Shown here: one piece after another, positions 16,767 to 26,051 of the stretch | How the letters are laid out: each line of letters begins with the position of its first letter | Numbering within the stretch: position 1 is the stretch's first letter | Origin: Paracoccus onubensis | GTDB lineage: Bacteria; Pseudomonadota; Alphaproteobacteria; Rhodobacterales; Rhodobacteraceae | Reading direction: 5' to 3' | Assembly (NCBI RefSeq): GCF_003591515.1 | Contig: NZ_QZCG01000005.1 | Coordinates: forward strand, 124,001-188,000 | Length of the DNA stretch: 64,000 bases | Notes under the pieces: model-generated | Database searches by the model: none | What the model was told of the DNA's origin: nothing | The model's input: the letters and a program-made list of their open reading frames with translations, nothing else | Made by a program: the position numbers and the translations under genes

Positions 16767-17808
16767 CATCGCCCTGGCCCCCGCGCCGCAAACCGTCACC
16801 TCGCCGTGCATTTCCCTGACCAAGGGGGTCGCCAAGGTCAAGCGCAGGAACACGACTGTGCTGGTTTCGCCGGAGGACGGCAAATCGCTGCGGATATCCA
16901 AACCCGCCGAAGCACTGATCCCGTTGCTGGCCGAGGGAACCGACCGCGCGACATTGATGCAGACACTCGCCGAGCGCTATCCCGGCACACCGCGGGTCAC
17001 CCGGCAGTTGGACCGCTTCCTGAACCAGCTGCGCGAGGCGGGGCTGTTGGAGACCGATACCCTTACACGGCCCGAAAGCCCCAAAAACGGCAAGCGGGTT
17101 GCGAAGATCGCGATCTTCGACATGGATCCGCCGGCCAATATGATTGCTCGGGCGATACGGGCGCTGCCAACAGGTTTGGCCTGGGGTATATTGGCTGCCA
17201 TGCTTGGCGGGGCGATACTGGCGATCATCCTTCTCGCCGTTGGTCCGCGCTTTCCGCATCCATCCGAGTTCGTGACCGGTTTCCACGTCGCCGGCGCGTT
17301 GATCTATGCGCTGGTGGGAGTTCCCTTGCATGAATTCGCCCATGCCGTCGCCTGCCGTCTTGCCGGAGGAAAGGTCGGTCGCGCGGGTATCGTGGCGCAT
17401 GGCTTCGTTCCGGGCCCTTATGTCGAGACATCCGGTCTCTATCTTGTCCGCAACCGCTGGCGGCGCTTTGCCGTTCCCGCCGCAGGCCCGGCGGTTGATC
17501 TGATGGCCGCGGGAATCGGGGCGGCAATGATCCTGCTGGCCGCGGATCCGGAAGGTGCAATCGCCCATATCGGCCAGACGCTGATGCTGGTCTCGCTGCT
17601 TTTTCTTGTCCTGAACATCAACCCTTTCATGCCCAGTGACGGCAGCCATATGGTCGAGGCGCTGCTGGATGATGAACTGGCCCGCAAATCGGCTCTTCGC
17701 TTGCGCGGCTCGCCACTCTCCGACCGGCGCGACGTGGCTTTCTACCGGGCCTATGCGTCGGGTTACGTGCAGGGCCTCGTCTGCCTGATGTGGTTTTGGT
17801 GGTTCTAG
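16759..17808 (+). CDS. PqqD-like domain fused to M50-type membrane metalloprotease
   Basis: The 349-aa protein starts at ATG 16759, overlapping the dehydrogenase gene. About residues 20-100 form a PqqD/RRE-like winged helix (LRISKPAEALIPLLAEG, LDRFLNQLREAGLL), a fold that binds RiPP leaders. The membrane part holds the site-2 protease motifs HEFAH (H191, E192, H195) and NPFMPSDG (D294), with about five hydrophobic segments. This predicts an intramembrane or membrane-proximal zinc protease brought to the leader by its own recognition domain, so leader removal during export is the likely role. The zinc ligands look intact. Confidence 0.86.
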   Translation: MADIALAPAPQTVTSPCISLTKGVAKVKRRNTTVLVSPEDGKSLRISKPAEALIPLLAEGTDRATLMQTLAERYPGTPRVTRQLDRFLNQLREAGLLETDTLTRPESPKNGKRVAKIAIFDMDPPANMIARAIRALPTGLAWGILAAMLGGAILAIILLAVGPRFPHPSEFVTGFHVAGALIYALVGVPLHEFAHAVACRLAGGKVGRAGIVAHGFVPGPYVETSGLYLVRNRWRRFAVPAAGPAVDLMAAGIGAAMILLAADPEGAIAHIGQTLMLVSLLFLVLNINPFMPSDGSHMVEALLDDELARKSALRLRGSPLSDRRDVAFYRAYASGYVQGLVCLMWFWWF

Positions 17809-17835
17809 ACGTCCCGAGCAATCCCGGAGGAAGCC

Positions 17836-20391
17836 ATGAACATCGATACAAGAACGCTACAGCGCCAGACCGCCGCCGATGACCGTGCGGGCCGTATCGC
17901 GCCTTTCGCGGTCTTGCGTGCCGCGACCCTGCCTTTCGATGCGATTCAGGCATTGCGGCTGCCCGAGACAGAACAGCTTCTGGCCCGTATCGCCTCGGCC
18001 GAGCAAGAAATGGAAGCAATGCGCGAACAGGTCGAGCGCGTTTTGCACGAACTCGTCCCCGGTCTCGAAGACGACAGGAAGCTGCGCCGCCATGTCGTGA
18101 ATCTGAAGCGCGACGTCCATAACGGGCGCGGCTCGCGGCTGAAACACGGGGCATTGATGTCCATCGCGGAACTGATTCACGGCGAAAAGGATCGCGGCGC
18201 TTTCGATATGTGGTGCAGGGCGGCCGAAAGTCACGCCAATGCCGGCATCGCGCTGGAGGAAACGATTGCCCGGGAAACCCAGGACGTGCTTCGCCCCGCT
18301 TTGCGCGATGCATTGAAGGTACCGCATTTTGCCCGCGCCGTGGCGCTTGCCAGCCCCCGCACGGCGAAATCCGCGGCAAGGGAAAAGAAGCTGCCCCGGA
18401 CAGCGTGGCCCGACAAGCTGGAACGTTCGCTGCTGGGTTACATTGCGCGCGCCAGCGTCAAGACCAGCCCTTTCTCCAGCTTCATGTCGGTTTCGACCCT
18501 TGGCGTCGATGCGATGGCCGCTGTCGCGCCTCCGTCGGCAGCATCGGCGGATTTCGAAAGCTTCGCCACCGTCAATCGCGGGCTGGCCGCGCAGCTTGAA
18601 CGGCTGTCACGGGAAAAAGCGGCCCGGTCGGGTTCCGCCATGCCATTGACGGTGAACTCCACCCTGCGCCCGGTTAACAATGGCCGTTTCGTGGCGCTGT
18701 GCAATGACGACATTACCATGGCCGGCCGCGGCTGGAGCGAACAACGCCTCGCCCAGTTCCGTCTCGGCGGGCCCTTGGGGCAGGTGCTTGCGCCGGGGCT
18801 GTCGGATCACTGGCAGGGCTGGGTGCGACGGCTGACCGGGGCCGGCATCCCCGAACAGGATGCCGATCGCATGATTGCCCTGTTTCTGGCGCGCGGCGTA
18901 TTGACCGCTCCACCCGTATTCGATCTGTTCACCGGCAATCCTTTGCAGGCACTGGCCGATCACTGGCGCAGCTGCGATCTGGCCGAACTTGACGGCGCGG
19001 CAGAAGAACTCGACGCCTTGACCGTGTCTCTGGACGATTTCGGCGCGGCTGAAGGTCCTCACCGTCTGTCCTGCATCGCGCGTGCCGAGGAAGCCGCCGC
19101 GAAGCTGCGCGACCGGCTTTCCACGCAGGCCCGCGCACCAGAGACCCTGACCAACCTGATCACCGAGGATTGCTGGCTGAACAGCACGGACGGAACGCTT
19201 GGCGCGGATCTTATGGGGCCGCTGGCCGATCTCGAGGATTTTCTGGCTTCTCAGGTCGCGATCGCCCCCGCCTATAGCGCACTGGTCAAAAGCTTTATCG
19301 CGAATTTCGGGGCTGGCGGGACTTGCGGCACAGTCGTCGAGTTCCTGACCGGCGCCGCCCCCCATCTGGTCGATATTCCCGAATTCGGCGCCAGGCTGGA
19401 AGAAGCCACGCCGGATGCCGCACCCGAAGGCGCCCATATTCCGGTGACGGCGCATTTCCAAATTGCGCAGGGTGGGGCCAATGGCACCGAATTCGTGATG
19501 AACCGGGTTTTCGATGGCGCAGGCTGGCTGGCCTCGAGATTCACGCAATCGGATCATCCGCAGGCTGCGCGACTTGCGCGATCGCTTGGCGGCTGGCTTG
19601 CCGTCGTTGCCGAAGGGGCAGAGCCCGTGGATCTGCCGGTGGCGGGGCAGGCATCCGATCTGCAGGCGCATCGCGAAATCACGCATCGGGTCCTTGGCTG
19701 GCCCGGAGAGCCGTTGACCCTAACGCCGGACCGGATTCTCGACCCGGCTTCCCTGCAGCTTCGGCACGATCCCGCGACCAACTTCCTGTCGCTGACCGAT
19801 GCCGATGGCCGTGCCGTGAGCCTGCAATATCTTGGCAATACCTTTCCCAACCCGTCCTGGGGCGTCCGCTATGCGCTGTCGATCCTGTCGCGCCCCTTTG
19901 TCGTGGCCCGGCCCAGCATCGACGCACCTTCGCTTGCCTCGGGGGAGCCGGTACATTTCCGACCCGCCCGCAGACATGGGCAGGTCGTGCTCAGCCGCGC
20001 GGCATGGTGGATTTCCTCGGCCTATCTGCGCGAATGCTGGCTTGACGGCACCCCGGCCGAGCAATTGCTGGCAACGGCCCGCGACATCGAGCGGCTGGGC
20101 CTTCCCCGACAATTCTATGCGCAGATCCATGTCCCGATGCAGAACGCATCGCTGCTGGTCAGCCGGGACGTGCTTGATGCCAACAGGAAGCCGATCTGGG
20201 TCGACACGCGCAACCCGTTCTGGCTTGCGATGCTGGAACGGCTGACCCGCAAGAGCGATTGGGTGGTTCTGAGCCCGCCCTGCCCCGGTCCCGACACGCT
20301 TTGGTTCGAGGTGGCCGGCCGGAAGCATGTCACCGAAATTCATCTAGAGATGCTGGTTCGCGCAGGCAAGCGCCGCCAGGGCTCGTTCTGA
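17836..20391 (+). CDS. LanB-type dehydratase N-domain (glutamylation) protein
   Basis: The 851-aa protein follows a GGAGG site. It has the lantibiotic dehydratase N-domain pattern: an early IAPFAVLRAATLPFD, then LERSLLGYIARASVKTSPFSSFMSVS (around 195-220), and a long alpha/beta region ending WFEVAGRKHVTEIHLEM. In class I lanthipeptide, goadsporin and thiopeptide pathways this protein uses glutamyl-tRNA to glutamylate Ser/Thr side chains. The elimination domain is encoded separately (SpaB_C at 11523). The pair would produce dehydroalanine/dehydrobutyrine in the Ser-rich core. Confidence 0.88.
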   Translation: MNIDTRTLQRQTAADDRAGRIAPFAVLRAATLPFDAIQALRLPETEQLLARIASAEQEMEAMREQVERVLHELVPGLEDDRKLRRHVVNLKRDVHNGRGSRLKHGALMSIAELIHGEKDRGAFDMWCRAAESHANAGIALEETIARETQDVLRPALRDALKVPHFARAVALASPRTAKSAAREKKLPRTAWPDKLERSLLGYIARASVKTSPFSSFMSVSTLGVDAMAAVAPPSAASADFESFATVNRGLAAQLERLSREKAARSGSAMPLTVNSTLRPVNNGRFVALCNDDITMAGRGWSEQRLAQFRLGGPLGQVLAPGLSDHWQGWVRRLTGAGIPEQDADRMIALFLARGVLTAPPVFDLFTGNPLQALADHWRSCDLAELDGAAEELDALTVSLDDFGAAEGPHRLSCIARAEEAAAKLRDRLSTQARAPETLTNLITEDCWLNSTDGTLGADLMGPLADLEDFLASQVAIAPAYSALVKSFIANFGAGGTCGTVVEFLTGAAPHLVDIPEFGARLEEATPDAAPEGAHIPVTAHFQIAQGGANGTEFVMNRVFDGAGWLASRFTQSDHPQAARLARSLGGWLAVVAEGAEPVDLPVAGQASDLQAHREITHRVLGWPGEPLTLTPDRILDPASLQLRHDPATNFLSLTDADGRAVSLQYLGNTFPNPSWGVRYALSILSRPFVVARPSIDAPSLASGEPVHFRPARRHGQVVLSRAAWWISSAYLRECWLDGTPAEQLLATARDIERLGLPRQFYAQIHVPMQNASLLVSRDVLDANRKPIWVDTRNPFWLAMLERLTRKSDWVVLSPPCPGPDTLWFEVAGRKHVTEIHLEMLVRAGKRRQGSF

Positions 20392-20405
20392 GAAAGGAAC
20401 GTAAC

Positions 20406-21131
20406 ATGACCGTTCACGATACAGAAATTGCGATTCAGGCCGCGGACCGTCAGGATCGCCCCCCCTTCGTCCAGATCGACCGCGTCTCGAAAACCTATCG
20501 CAAGGGCAAACTGGCAGTACCCGTGCTTGACCGGCATTCCATGATCATCGCACAGGGCGACATGGTTGCGCTGGTCGGTGCTTCGGGATGCGGCAAGACG
20601 ACGCTGCTGAACCTGATCGGCGGCGTCGACCGGCCCGACACCGGCGAGATCACGGTTGATAAAACGCGCATCACCTCGCTGTCGGACGCCGGGCTGACGG
20701 AGTGGCGGGGGCAGAATGTCGGTTTCATCTTCCAGTTCTACAATCTGCTGCCCGCATTGTCGGCGCATGCCAATGTGGAATTGCCCCTGCTGCTCCACGA
20801 CATCCCGAAAGCGGAACGCCGCGCGCGGGTCGATAACGCACTGAACCTCGTCGGGCTGCAGGATCGTGCCAGCCATCGCCCCGAAGAACTGTCGGGCGGG
20901 CAGCAGCAACGGGTGGCCATCGCCCGGGCGCTGGTCACAGATGCTGATCTGCTGCTATGCGACGAACCGACCGGCGATCTGGATCAGGATTCGGCGACCC
21001 GGATCATGGAACTGCTGAGCATGCTCAACCAGGAATTCGGCAAGACCATCGTCGTCGTGACCCATGATCCGCTGGTTGCCGAATACGCGCACCGTACCGA
21101 GCATCTGACGCGCCCCGAAACAGCCGCATAG
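20406..21131 (+). CDS. LolD/MacB-like ABC transporter ATP-binding protein
   Basis: The 241-aa protein starts at ATG 20406 behind GAAAGGAACG. The nucleotide-binding domain is of the LolD/MacB kind: Walker A GASGCGKTT, Q-loop FQFYNLLPALSAHAN, signature LSGGQQQRVAIARAL, Walker B LLLCDEPTGDLD, then VVVTHD. It is followed by two FtsX-type permeases and, further on, a HlyD-type adaptor, forming a tripartite-style mechanotransmission exporter. This is the second export system of the cluster. Confidence 0.92.
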   Translation: MTVHDTEIAIQAADRQDRPPFVQIDRVSKTYRKGKLAVPVLDRHSMIIAQGDMVALVGASGCGKTTLLNLIGGVDRPDTGEITVDKTRITSLSDAGLTEWRGQNVGFIFQFYNLLPALSAHANVELPLLLHDIPKAERRARVDNALNLVGLQDRASHRPEELSGGQQQRVAIARALVTDADLLLCDEPTGDLDQDSATRIMELLSMLNQEFGKTIVVVTHDPLVAEYAHRTEHLTRPETAA

Positions 21132-21142
21132 GAGGGCACGGC

Positions 21143-22306
21143 ATGCGTTTCCTTTCCCTTATCCTCGCCAATGCCTCACGCGGCCGCGCAAGGCTTGCCT
21201 TCACCCTTGGATCGGTGGTTGTCGCGTTTCTGTTGCTGGGCCTGATGCTGCCGGTATTGCGGGTTTTCGACAGCCGTGTCGATTTCGCCGATGCGAACCG
21301 GCTGATGGTGCTGAACAAGGCATCGATGATGCGACCCTTGCCGATCAACTACAAGGACCGTATCGCCGAGTTGGACAATGTCGAAGAGGTGGGACATTTC
21401 ACCTTTTTCGGCGCCGCATATCAAAGCGGCAGCAATCAGATTCCCGCAATCGTGACCGAGCCGGAAAATTTCCCGGTCATGGTCGAAGAGGTGGAATTCC
21501 GCGACGCCGACGCGCTGAGCAACTGGCAAGCCGACCCGTCCAGCATAGCGGTCGGCCGTGATCTCGCGAATAAGCATGGCTGGAAGATCGGCGATCTGGT
21601 GCCGCTTCATTCCTCGATCTACAACCGGTCGGACGGCAATCCCGTCTGGACCTTCCGGGTCGGAGCGATCTTCGATGGCGCCGCCGAGGATTCGGTGACC
21701 GACTCGGTTGTCATTCCCTATGAATATTTTAACAATGAACGCATCAAGGGTGAAGATACGGTCGGGTGGTTCGCCGTTCGCATCGCCGATGCCAACAAGG
21801 CCGAGGCCACCGGCAAGGCGATCGACGTGCTGTTCGAAAACTCGCCCAATGAAACCGCAACCACGACCGAACGCGCCTTTGCGAAAAGCTTTCTCAACCA
21901 GGTCGGCGATTTCAAGACATTGATCGGCGCGACGCTGATTCTGGTGTTCTGGACCCTGATCCTGATCACCGCGAACGCGCAGATGCAATCGATCCGCGAA
22001 CGTTTCGGAGATTTCGCGGTGATGCGCATCCTTGGCTTCCGCAAACGCCACATTACCCGGATCATCCTGTCGGAAAGCCTGCTGACCATGTTCTCGGGCG
22101 GGATCATCGGAATGGCCATTGCCGGCATCGCGGTGCTGATCGTTTCGGCAAAGGCCGAGGCGCTGTTGTCGCTTCTCAGCCTTGACTGGCGGGACTGGCT
22201 GATCGGCGCCGGCATGATGATCGCGACCGGAGTCATCGTCGCGACCATTCCGGCGATCCTCGCCGCGCGGCAAAACATCATCGACGGATTGGCGGAGACC
22301 CTGTGA
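21143..22306 (+). CDS. FtsX/MacB-type ABC permease 1
   Basis: The 387-aa protein has one N-terminal membrane helix (ARLAFTLGSVVVAFLLLGLMLP), a periplasmic domain of about 220 residues, and three C-terminal helices (LILVFWTLILITANA, GIIGMAIAGIAVLIVSA, LIGAGMMIATGVIVATIPA). This is the four-helix MacB/LolE layout. The cytoplasmic loop REFGDFAVMRILGFRKR-like segment (RERFGDFAVMRILGF) is the usual coupling helix to the ATPase. The start ATG 21143 follows GGAGGG. It acts with the adjacent ATPase and permease 2. Confidence 0.9.
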   Translation: MRFLSLILANASRGRARLAFTLGSVVVAFLLLGLMLPVLRVFDSRVDFADANRLMVLNKASMMRPLPINYKDRIAELDNVEEVGHFTFFGAAYQSGSNQIPAIVTEPENFPVMVEEVEFRDADALSNWQADPSSIAVGRDLANKHGWKIGDLVPLHSSIYNRSDGNPVWTFRVGAIFDGAAEDSVTDSVVIPYEYFNNERIKGEDTVGWFAVRIADANKAEATGKAIDVLFENSPNETATTTERAFAKSFLNQVGDFKTLIGATLILVFWTLILITANAQMQSIRERFGDFAVMRILGFRKRHITRIILSESLLTMFSGGIIGMAIAGIAVLIVSAKAEALLSLLSLDWRDWLIGAGMMIATGVIVATIPAILAARQNIIDGLAETL

Positions 22307-23475
22307 TGAAAACCCTGACACGCATCAGAACCGCACTTGGCATCTCGCTTCTGGGCATCGGACGACGCTGGTGGGCCTCGCTCAACTCGGTTCTTGGGAC
22401 GGCGGTCGTCGTGGCCGTGATGGTCGCGATCCTTGCCATCGGCGCGGGATATTCCGAGGCCATGAAAATGGCCGAGGTCGATGACGCCAACATGATCCTG
22501 AAAGGCGGGGTCAAATCCGAGATGGAAAGCACGCTGGAAGGCGCGGATGTTCGGCTGATCGAATCCGAACTCGGCAGTGCAGCCGCAAGCGAGGTCTATG
22601 TCGTCGCCTCGATCGAGAATAATCGCGGCGAGCCCGTGAATCTGGCCCTGCGCGGCATCTCGGAGAATTCCACCAATCTGCGCCCCGGCTGGACCCTGAG
22701 CCAGGGCCGGATGCCCAAGGAAGGCCGCCGCGAAATCGTGGTCGGCGCCCGCGCGCAACAGCATTTCGGGGGTATGGAACTTGGTTCCGAACTTCGGCTT
22801 GGATCGGCAAGCTGGACTGTCGTCGGCGTATTCGAAACCGGTGGATCGCTGACGGAATCGGAGATCTGGGCGCTGGCGACCCCGGTTCAGGACGCCTTCA
22901 ACCGGCAGGACAGCTACCAGGTCGTCATCGCTCGCCCACAAGATGGCGAAACCCCGCAGGACATGCAGAACCGCCTGAACCGCGACAGCCGTTTAAGCGT
23001 ATCGGTCACCAGTCTGGCGGATTATTACGGTGAACAGGCCCGCGCCATGACCCGGTTTGTCACCATCATGGGCTACGGGATCGGTAGCTTGATGGCACTG
23101 GGGGCCATCTTCGCCGCAGTGAATACCGGATTGGGCCATATCAAGACCCGCGCCAAGGAAATCGCTACCCTGTCGATCCTTGGCTGGACGGAACGCGCCC
23201 TGACCGCCGCATTGACCATCGAAACGGTCCTGATGACCGTGTTGGGCGGATTGATCGGTGTCGCGGCGGTGCATCTGATCTTTGACGACTGGCTGATCTC
23301 GACGCTCTTCTTCGCCGAGGATTTTACCCAGATCGTGTTCGACTTCGATGTCACCGCCGGCATTCTCTGGCAGGCGCTGGCGATGGCGGTGATCATCGGC
23401 CTGCTGGGCAGTATCGGCCCGGCGCTGCAACTGCGACGTCTGCCGGTCGCGCGCATCCTGCTGCAAAGGCGTTGA
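22306..23475 (+). CDS. FtsX/MacB-type ABC permease 2
   Basis: The 389-aa protein has the same four-helix plan as its neighbour: an N-terminal helix LGTAVVVAVMVAILAIGAG, a periplasmic domain, then FVTIMGYGIGSLMALGAIF and two more helices. The coupling loop is RAKEIATLSILGWTERAL. The start ATG 22306 overlaps the upstream stop (TGATG), so the two permeases are translationally coupled and probably heterodimerise. The two share the fold but little direct sequence. Confidence 0.9.
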   Translation: MKTLTRIRTALGISLLGIGRRWWASLNSVLGTAVVVAVMVAILAIGAGYSEAMKMAEVDDANMILKGGVKSEMESTLEGADVRLIESELGSAAASEVYVVASIENNRGEPVNLALRGISENSTNLRPGWTLSQGRMPKEGRREIVVGARAQQHFGGMELGSELRLGSASWTVVGVFETGGSLTESEIWALATPVQDAFNRQDSYQVVIARPQDGETPQDMQNRLNRDSRLSVSVTSLADYYGEQARAMTRFVTIMGYGIGSLMALGAIFAAVNTGLGHIKTRAKEIATLSILGWTERALTAALTIETVLMTVLGGLIGVAAVHLIFDDWLISTLFFAEDFTQIVFDFDVTAGILWQALAMAVIIGLLGSIGPALQLRRLPVARILLQRR

Positions 23476-23487
23476 GCGAGGCGAACC

Positions 23488-24702
23488 ATGACAGAGCTTT
23501 TTGGACAAAACTACGCCGCATCCAAGGGATATTTCGAGGGTACGCACCGCACCCGCGCGCCCGAGGAGAGCCTTGCCGATTTCACCCGCCACATGCCGGC
23601 CATGGGGATCACCCGCATCGGCAACGTGACCGGTCTTGACCGGATCGGCTTCCCGGTCTGCGTCGCGATCCGCCCCAACGCCCGCGCATTGTCCACCAGT
23701 CAGGGCAAGGGGCGCAGTCTCGCCGCCGCCAAGGTCTCGGCATTGATGGAAGCGGTAGAGACATGGCACGGCGAGCGCCCGAACGGAGAAATACGTATCG
23801 CCAGCCATGCCGAACTGAAACGCGAAACCGCGATGCCTCCGCTTTACGATTTCCCGGTACGCGCGGATGCGGAATTGTCGGAAACCCATCCGCTGCCCTG
23901 GATAAATGGCTGGGATCTGATGACGGGGAAGCCGTCGTGGCTGCCATTGGAAACCGTCTCGAACAATTTCGTTGAAGGCGGGCAGCGCCCGGTTTTCCTG
24001 CGCTCGACCAATGGGCTTGCTTCGGGTAATCACATGCTTGAAGCGGTGGTTCATGCGCTGTGCGAGGTGATCGAACGCGACGCCCTTACCATGTCTTCGC
24101 TGTCGGGCGGCGGTCTTGCCATCTGCCCGCGCAGCGTACCGGATCCCGATCTCGCGATGCTGCTGGAGGAACTGGAGGCCAAGGAGGTCGCCGTCTTCCT
24201 GACCGACCGGACCGTCGATACCCGTGTGCCGACATTTACCTGCGAGCTGATCGACAATCCCGAAAGCCCGATGTGGCGGGCGCTGCCGCAGGTGGATGGG
24301 CATGGCGCGCATCTTGACTATAGCGTCGCTCTCAGCCGTGCGGTAACCGAGGCGATACAGGCACGCGCCACAGTGATCTCGGGCAGCCGCGACGATCTGT
24401 TCCCACAGGATTACAGGGATGCCACCAGCATCGAACATCAGTTGCGCCGGATATCGGAGCGCGGAGGCGCCCCGCTCGTCACCGACTGGACCGATGCCGC
24501 CGACAGTTTCGAAGCCGATCTCGATATCCTTCTGGAACGCTTGCACGGCGTCGGCGTCCGTCACGTTCTGATCTGCGATCTGAGCCGGGATGAGTTCGGC
24601 ATTCCCGTGGTCAAAGTCGTGGTGCCGGGGCTGGAACCCGTCCGCACCCCATTCTATCGCCCCGGCCCCCGCGCCCGGGCATTCCTGAAGGAGGCCGCAT
24701 GA
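23488..24702 (+). CDS. TfuA-associated YcaO (predicted thioamide-forming)
   Basis: The 404-aa second YcaO of the cluster has the ATP/Mg motifs AAAKVSALMEAVETWHGERP and ALCEVIERDALT. Its C-terminus (RARAFLKEAA) lacks the Pro-rich tail of azoline-forming YcaO proteins. Its stop overlaps the start of the TfuA gene (ATGA). In thioviridamide-type, thiovarsolin, thioamidated thiopeptide and methyl-coenzyme M reductase systems, a YcaO with TfuA converts a backbone amide to a thioamide with ATP and a sulfur source. That function is predicted here. The closeness in sequence to other TfuA-linked YcaO proteins should be tested. Confidence 0.9.
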   Translation: MTELFGQNYAASKGYFEGTHRTRAPEESLADFTRHMPAMGITRIGNVTGLDRIGFPVCVAIRPNARALSTSQGKGRSLAAAKVSALMEAVETWHGERPNGEIRIASHAELKRETAMPPLYDFPVRADAELSETHPLPWINGWDLMTGKPSWLPLETVSNNFVEGGQRPVFLRSTNGLASGNHMLEAVVHALCEVIERDALTMSSLSGGGLAICPRSVPDPDLAMLLEELEAKEVAVFLTDRTVDTRVPTFTCELIDNPESPMWRALPQVDGHGAHLDYSVALSRAVTEAIQARATVISGSRDDLFPQDYRDATSIEHQLRRISERGGAPLVTDWTDAADSFEADLDILLERLHGVGVRHVLICDLSRDEFGIPVVKVVVPGLEPVRTPFYRPGPRARAFLKEAA

Positions 24703-26051
24703 CAGGCCCGATCGTCATATTCCTTGGACCGACACTTTCCGCCGATGCGGCACGCGCCCGGCTGGATGGGTTATATCTGCCCCCTTGCCGGATGGGGGAC
24801 GTCTTTCGCGCCGTCGATGCCCATCACCCGCGTGCCATCGGCATCGTCGATGGTTATTTCGAAGCGACCCCGGCAGTCTGGCACAAGGAGATCCTCTATG
24901 CGCTCTCGCAGGGTGTTCCGGTTTTCGGGGCCTCCAGCATGGGCGCGCTCAGAGCTGCCGAACTGCATCCTTTCGGGATGGAGGGCGTCGGGTCTATCTT
25001 CACCGCATTCGCCAGCGGCGAGATGACCGACGACGACGAGGTGGCAGTAGTTCATGCAAACGATTCTTCGGGCTATGCCGCCGCGTCGGTGCCAATGGTC
25101 AATCTGCGGCACGGACTGTCGCTGGCCGCCGCCGCAGATGTCATCGACGCGAAAGAGGAAGGCCGCGTGATCGCCGCTCTGAAAGAGCTGCATTACCCAA
25201 GGCGCAGCTGGCAGGCGGTATGGAACGGTGCGGGCGATCTTCCTGCCCACAGGATCGCCGCGCTTCGCGAATTCGTCGAAGCGACGGATTGCGATCTGAA
25301 GGCCAAGGACGCCCGTGCGATGCTTGACCGTATCGCCGAATGGGACGCCAATGGCGCAGCCGCACCGGAAACGCATGGCTTCGATTTCGAACCCACATTG
25401 TTCTGGGAAGAGCTGATGCGGCTCAATCGGGGCGGTGACAACGCGGTGGATGAGCAGAATCTGCTTGACCATCTGCGCATCGCGGAACCGGCGCGGGACG
25501 ATATTCTGCGCGACGCCCTGCTGCATCACATGGTCGAGGAAGCGGCGGCGAGGCTTGAGATCAGGATCCCGGATGACCGCACCGTACTTGCCCGTTTTCG
25601 ACGAATACGCGGCCTGACGACACCGGCCTTGCTGAAAGAGTGGATGGCGGAACAGAAAACCGATCAGGCAGCATGTCTTGAATTGGCGCGGCACGAGGCA
25701 CGTCTGCGCGCATTACTGCAGCGAACCATGCCAAGCCTTTCGTCCAACGTCACCGCAACGCTTCGCCTGCGCGGCGAATATCGCCGGATGACGCAAAGAG
25801 CCGCCCATATCGCAGCCGATCTGTCGTGCAAAGGCATCGCCGACCCCGGGCCCGAGCATGTCGAATCGCTTGCTCCGGTTCTGGCAAGCTATCAACGTGA
25901 TATCGGCGCGATTCACACGGAACTGGAAACCCATGCGGCCGAACTGGGCTTTGGCTCCATGCGCCATTTCCTGAGGACGCTGATCGGCGTCCATCTTGCA
26001 TCGACATCCGAGGAGGCCGAAGATGGCACATCTACCCGACAGCACGCCTGA
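24699..26051 (+). CDS. tfuA: TfuA-like protein
   Basis: The 450-aa protein has a clear TfuA core over the first 200 residues: VIFLGPTLSADAAR, YLPPCRMGDVF, IGIVDGYFEATPAVWHKEIL, PVFGASSMGALRAAELHPFGM. The family was first seen near the trifolitoxin genes and is the partner of YcaO in thioamidation, possibly handling sulfur delivery. The C-terminal 200 residues are helical and unrecognised, making it longer than minimal TfuA. It is coupled to the YcaO gene by ATGA, and its end overlaps the HlyD start by 29 bp. Confidence 0.92.
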   Translation: MTGPIVIFLGPTLSADAARARLDGLYLPPCRMGDVFRAVDAHHPRAIGIVDGYFEATPAVWHKEILYALSQGVPVFGASSMGALRAAELHPFGMEGVGSIFTAFASGEMTDDDEVAVVHANDSSGYAAASVPMVNLRHGLSLAAAADVIDAKEEGRVIAALKELHYPRRSWQAVWNGAGDLPAHRIAALREFVEATDCDLKAKDARAMLDRIAEWDANGAAAPETHGFDFEPTLFWEELMRLNRGGDNAVDEQNLLDHLRIAEPARDDILRDALLHHMVEEAAARLEIRIPDDRTVLARFRRIRGLTTPALLKEWMAEQKTDQAACLELARHEARLRALLQRTMPSLSSNVTATLRLRGEYRRMTQRAAHIAADLSCKGIADPGPEHVESLAPVLASYQRDIGAIHTELETHAAELGFGSMRHFLRTLIGVHLASTSEEAEDGTSTRQHA

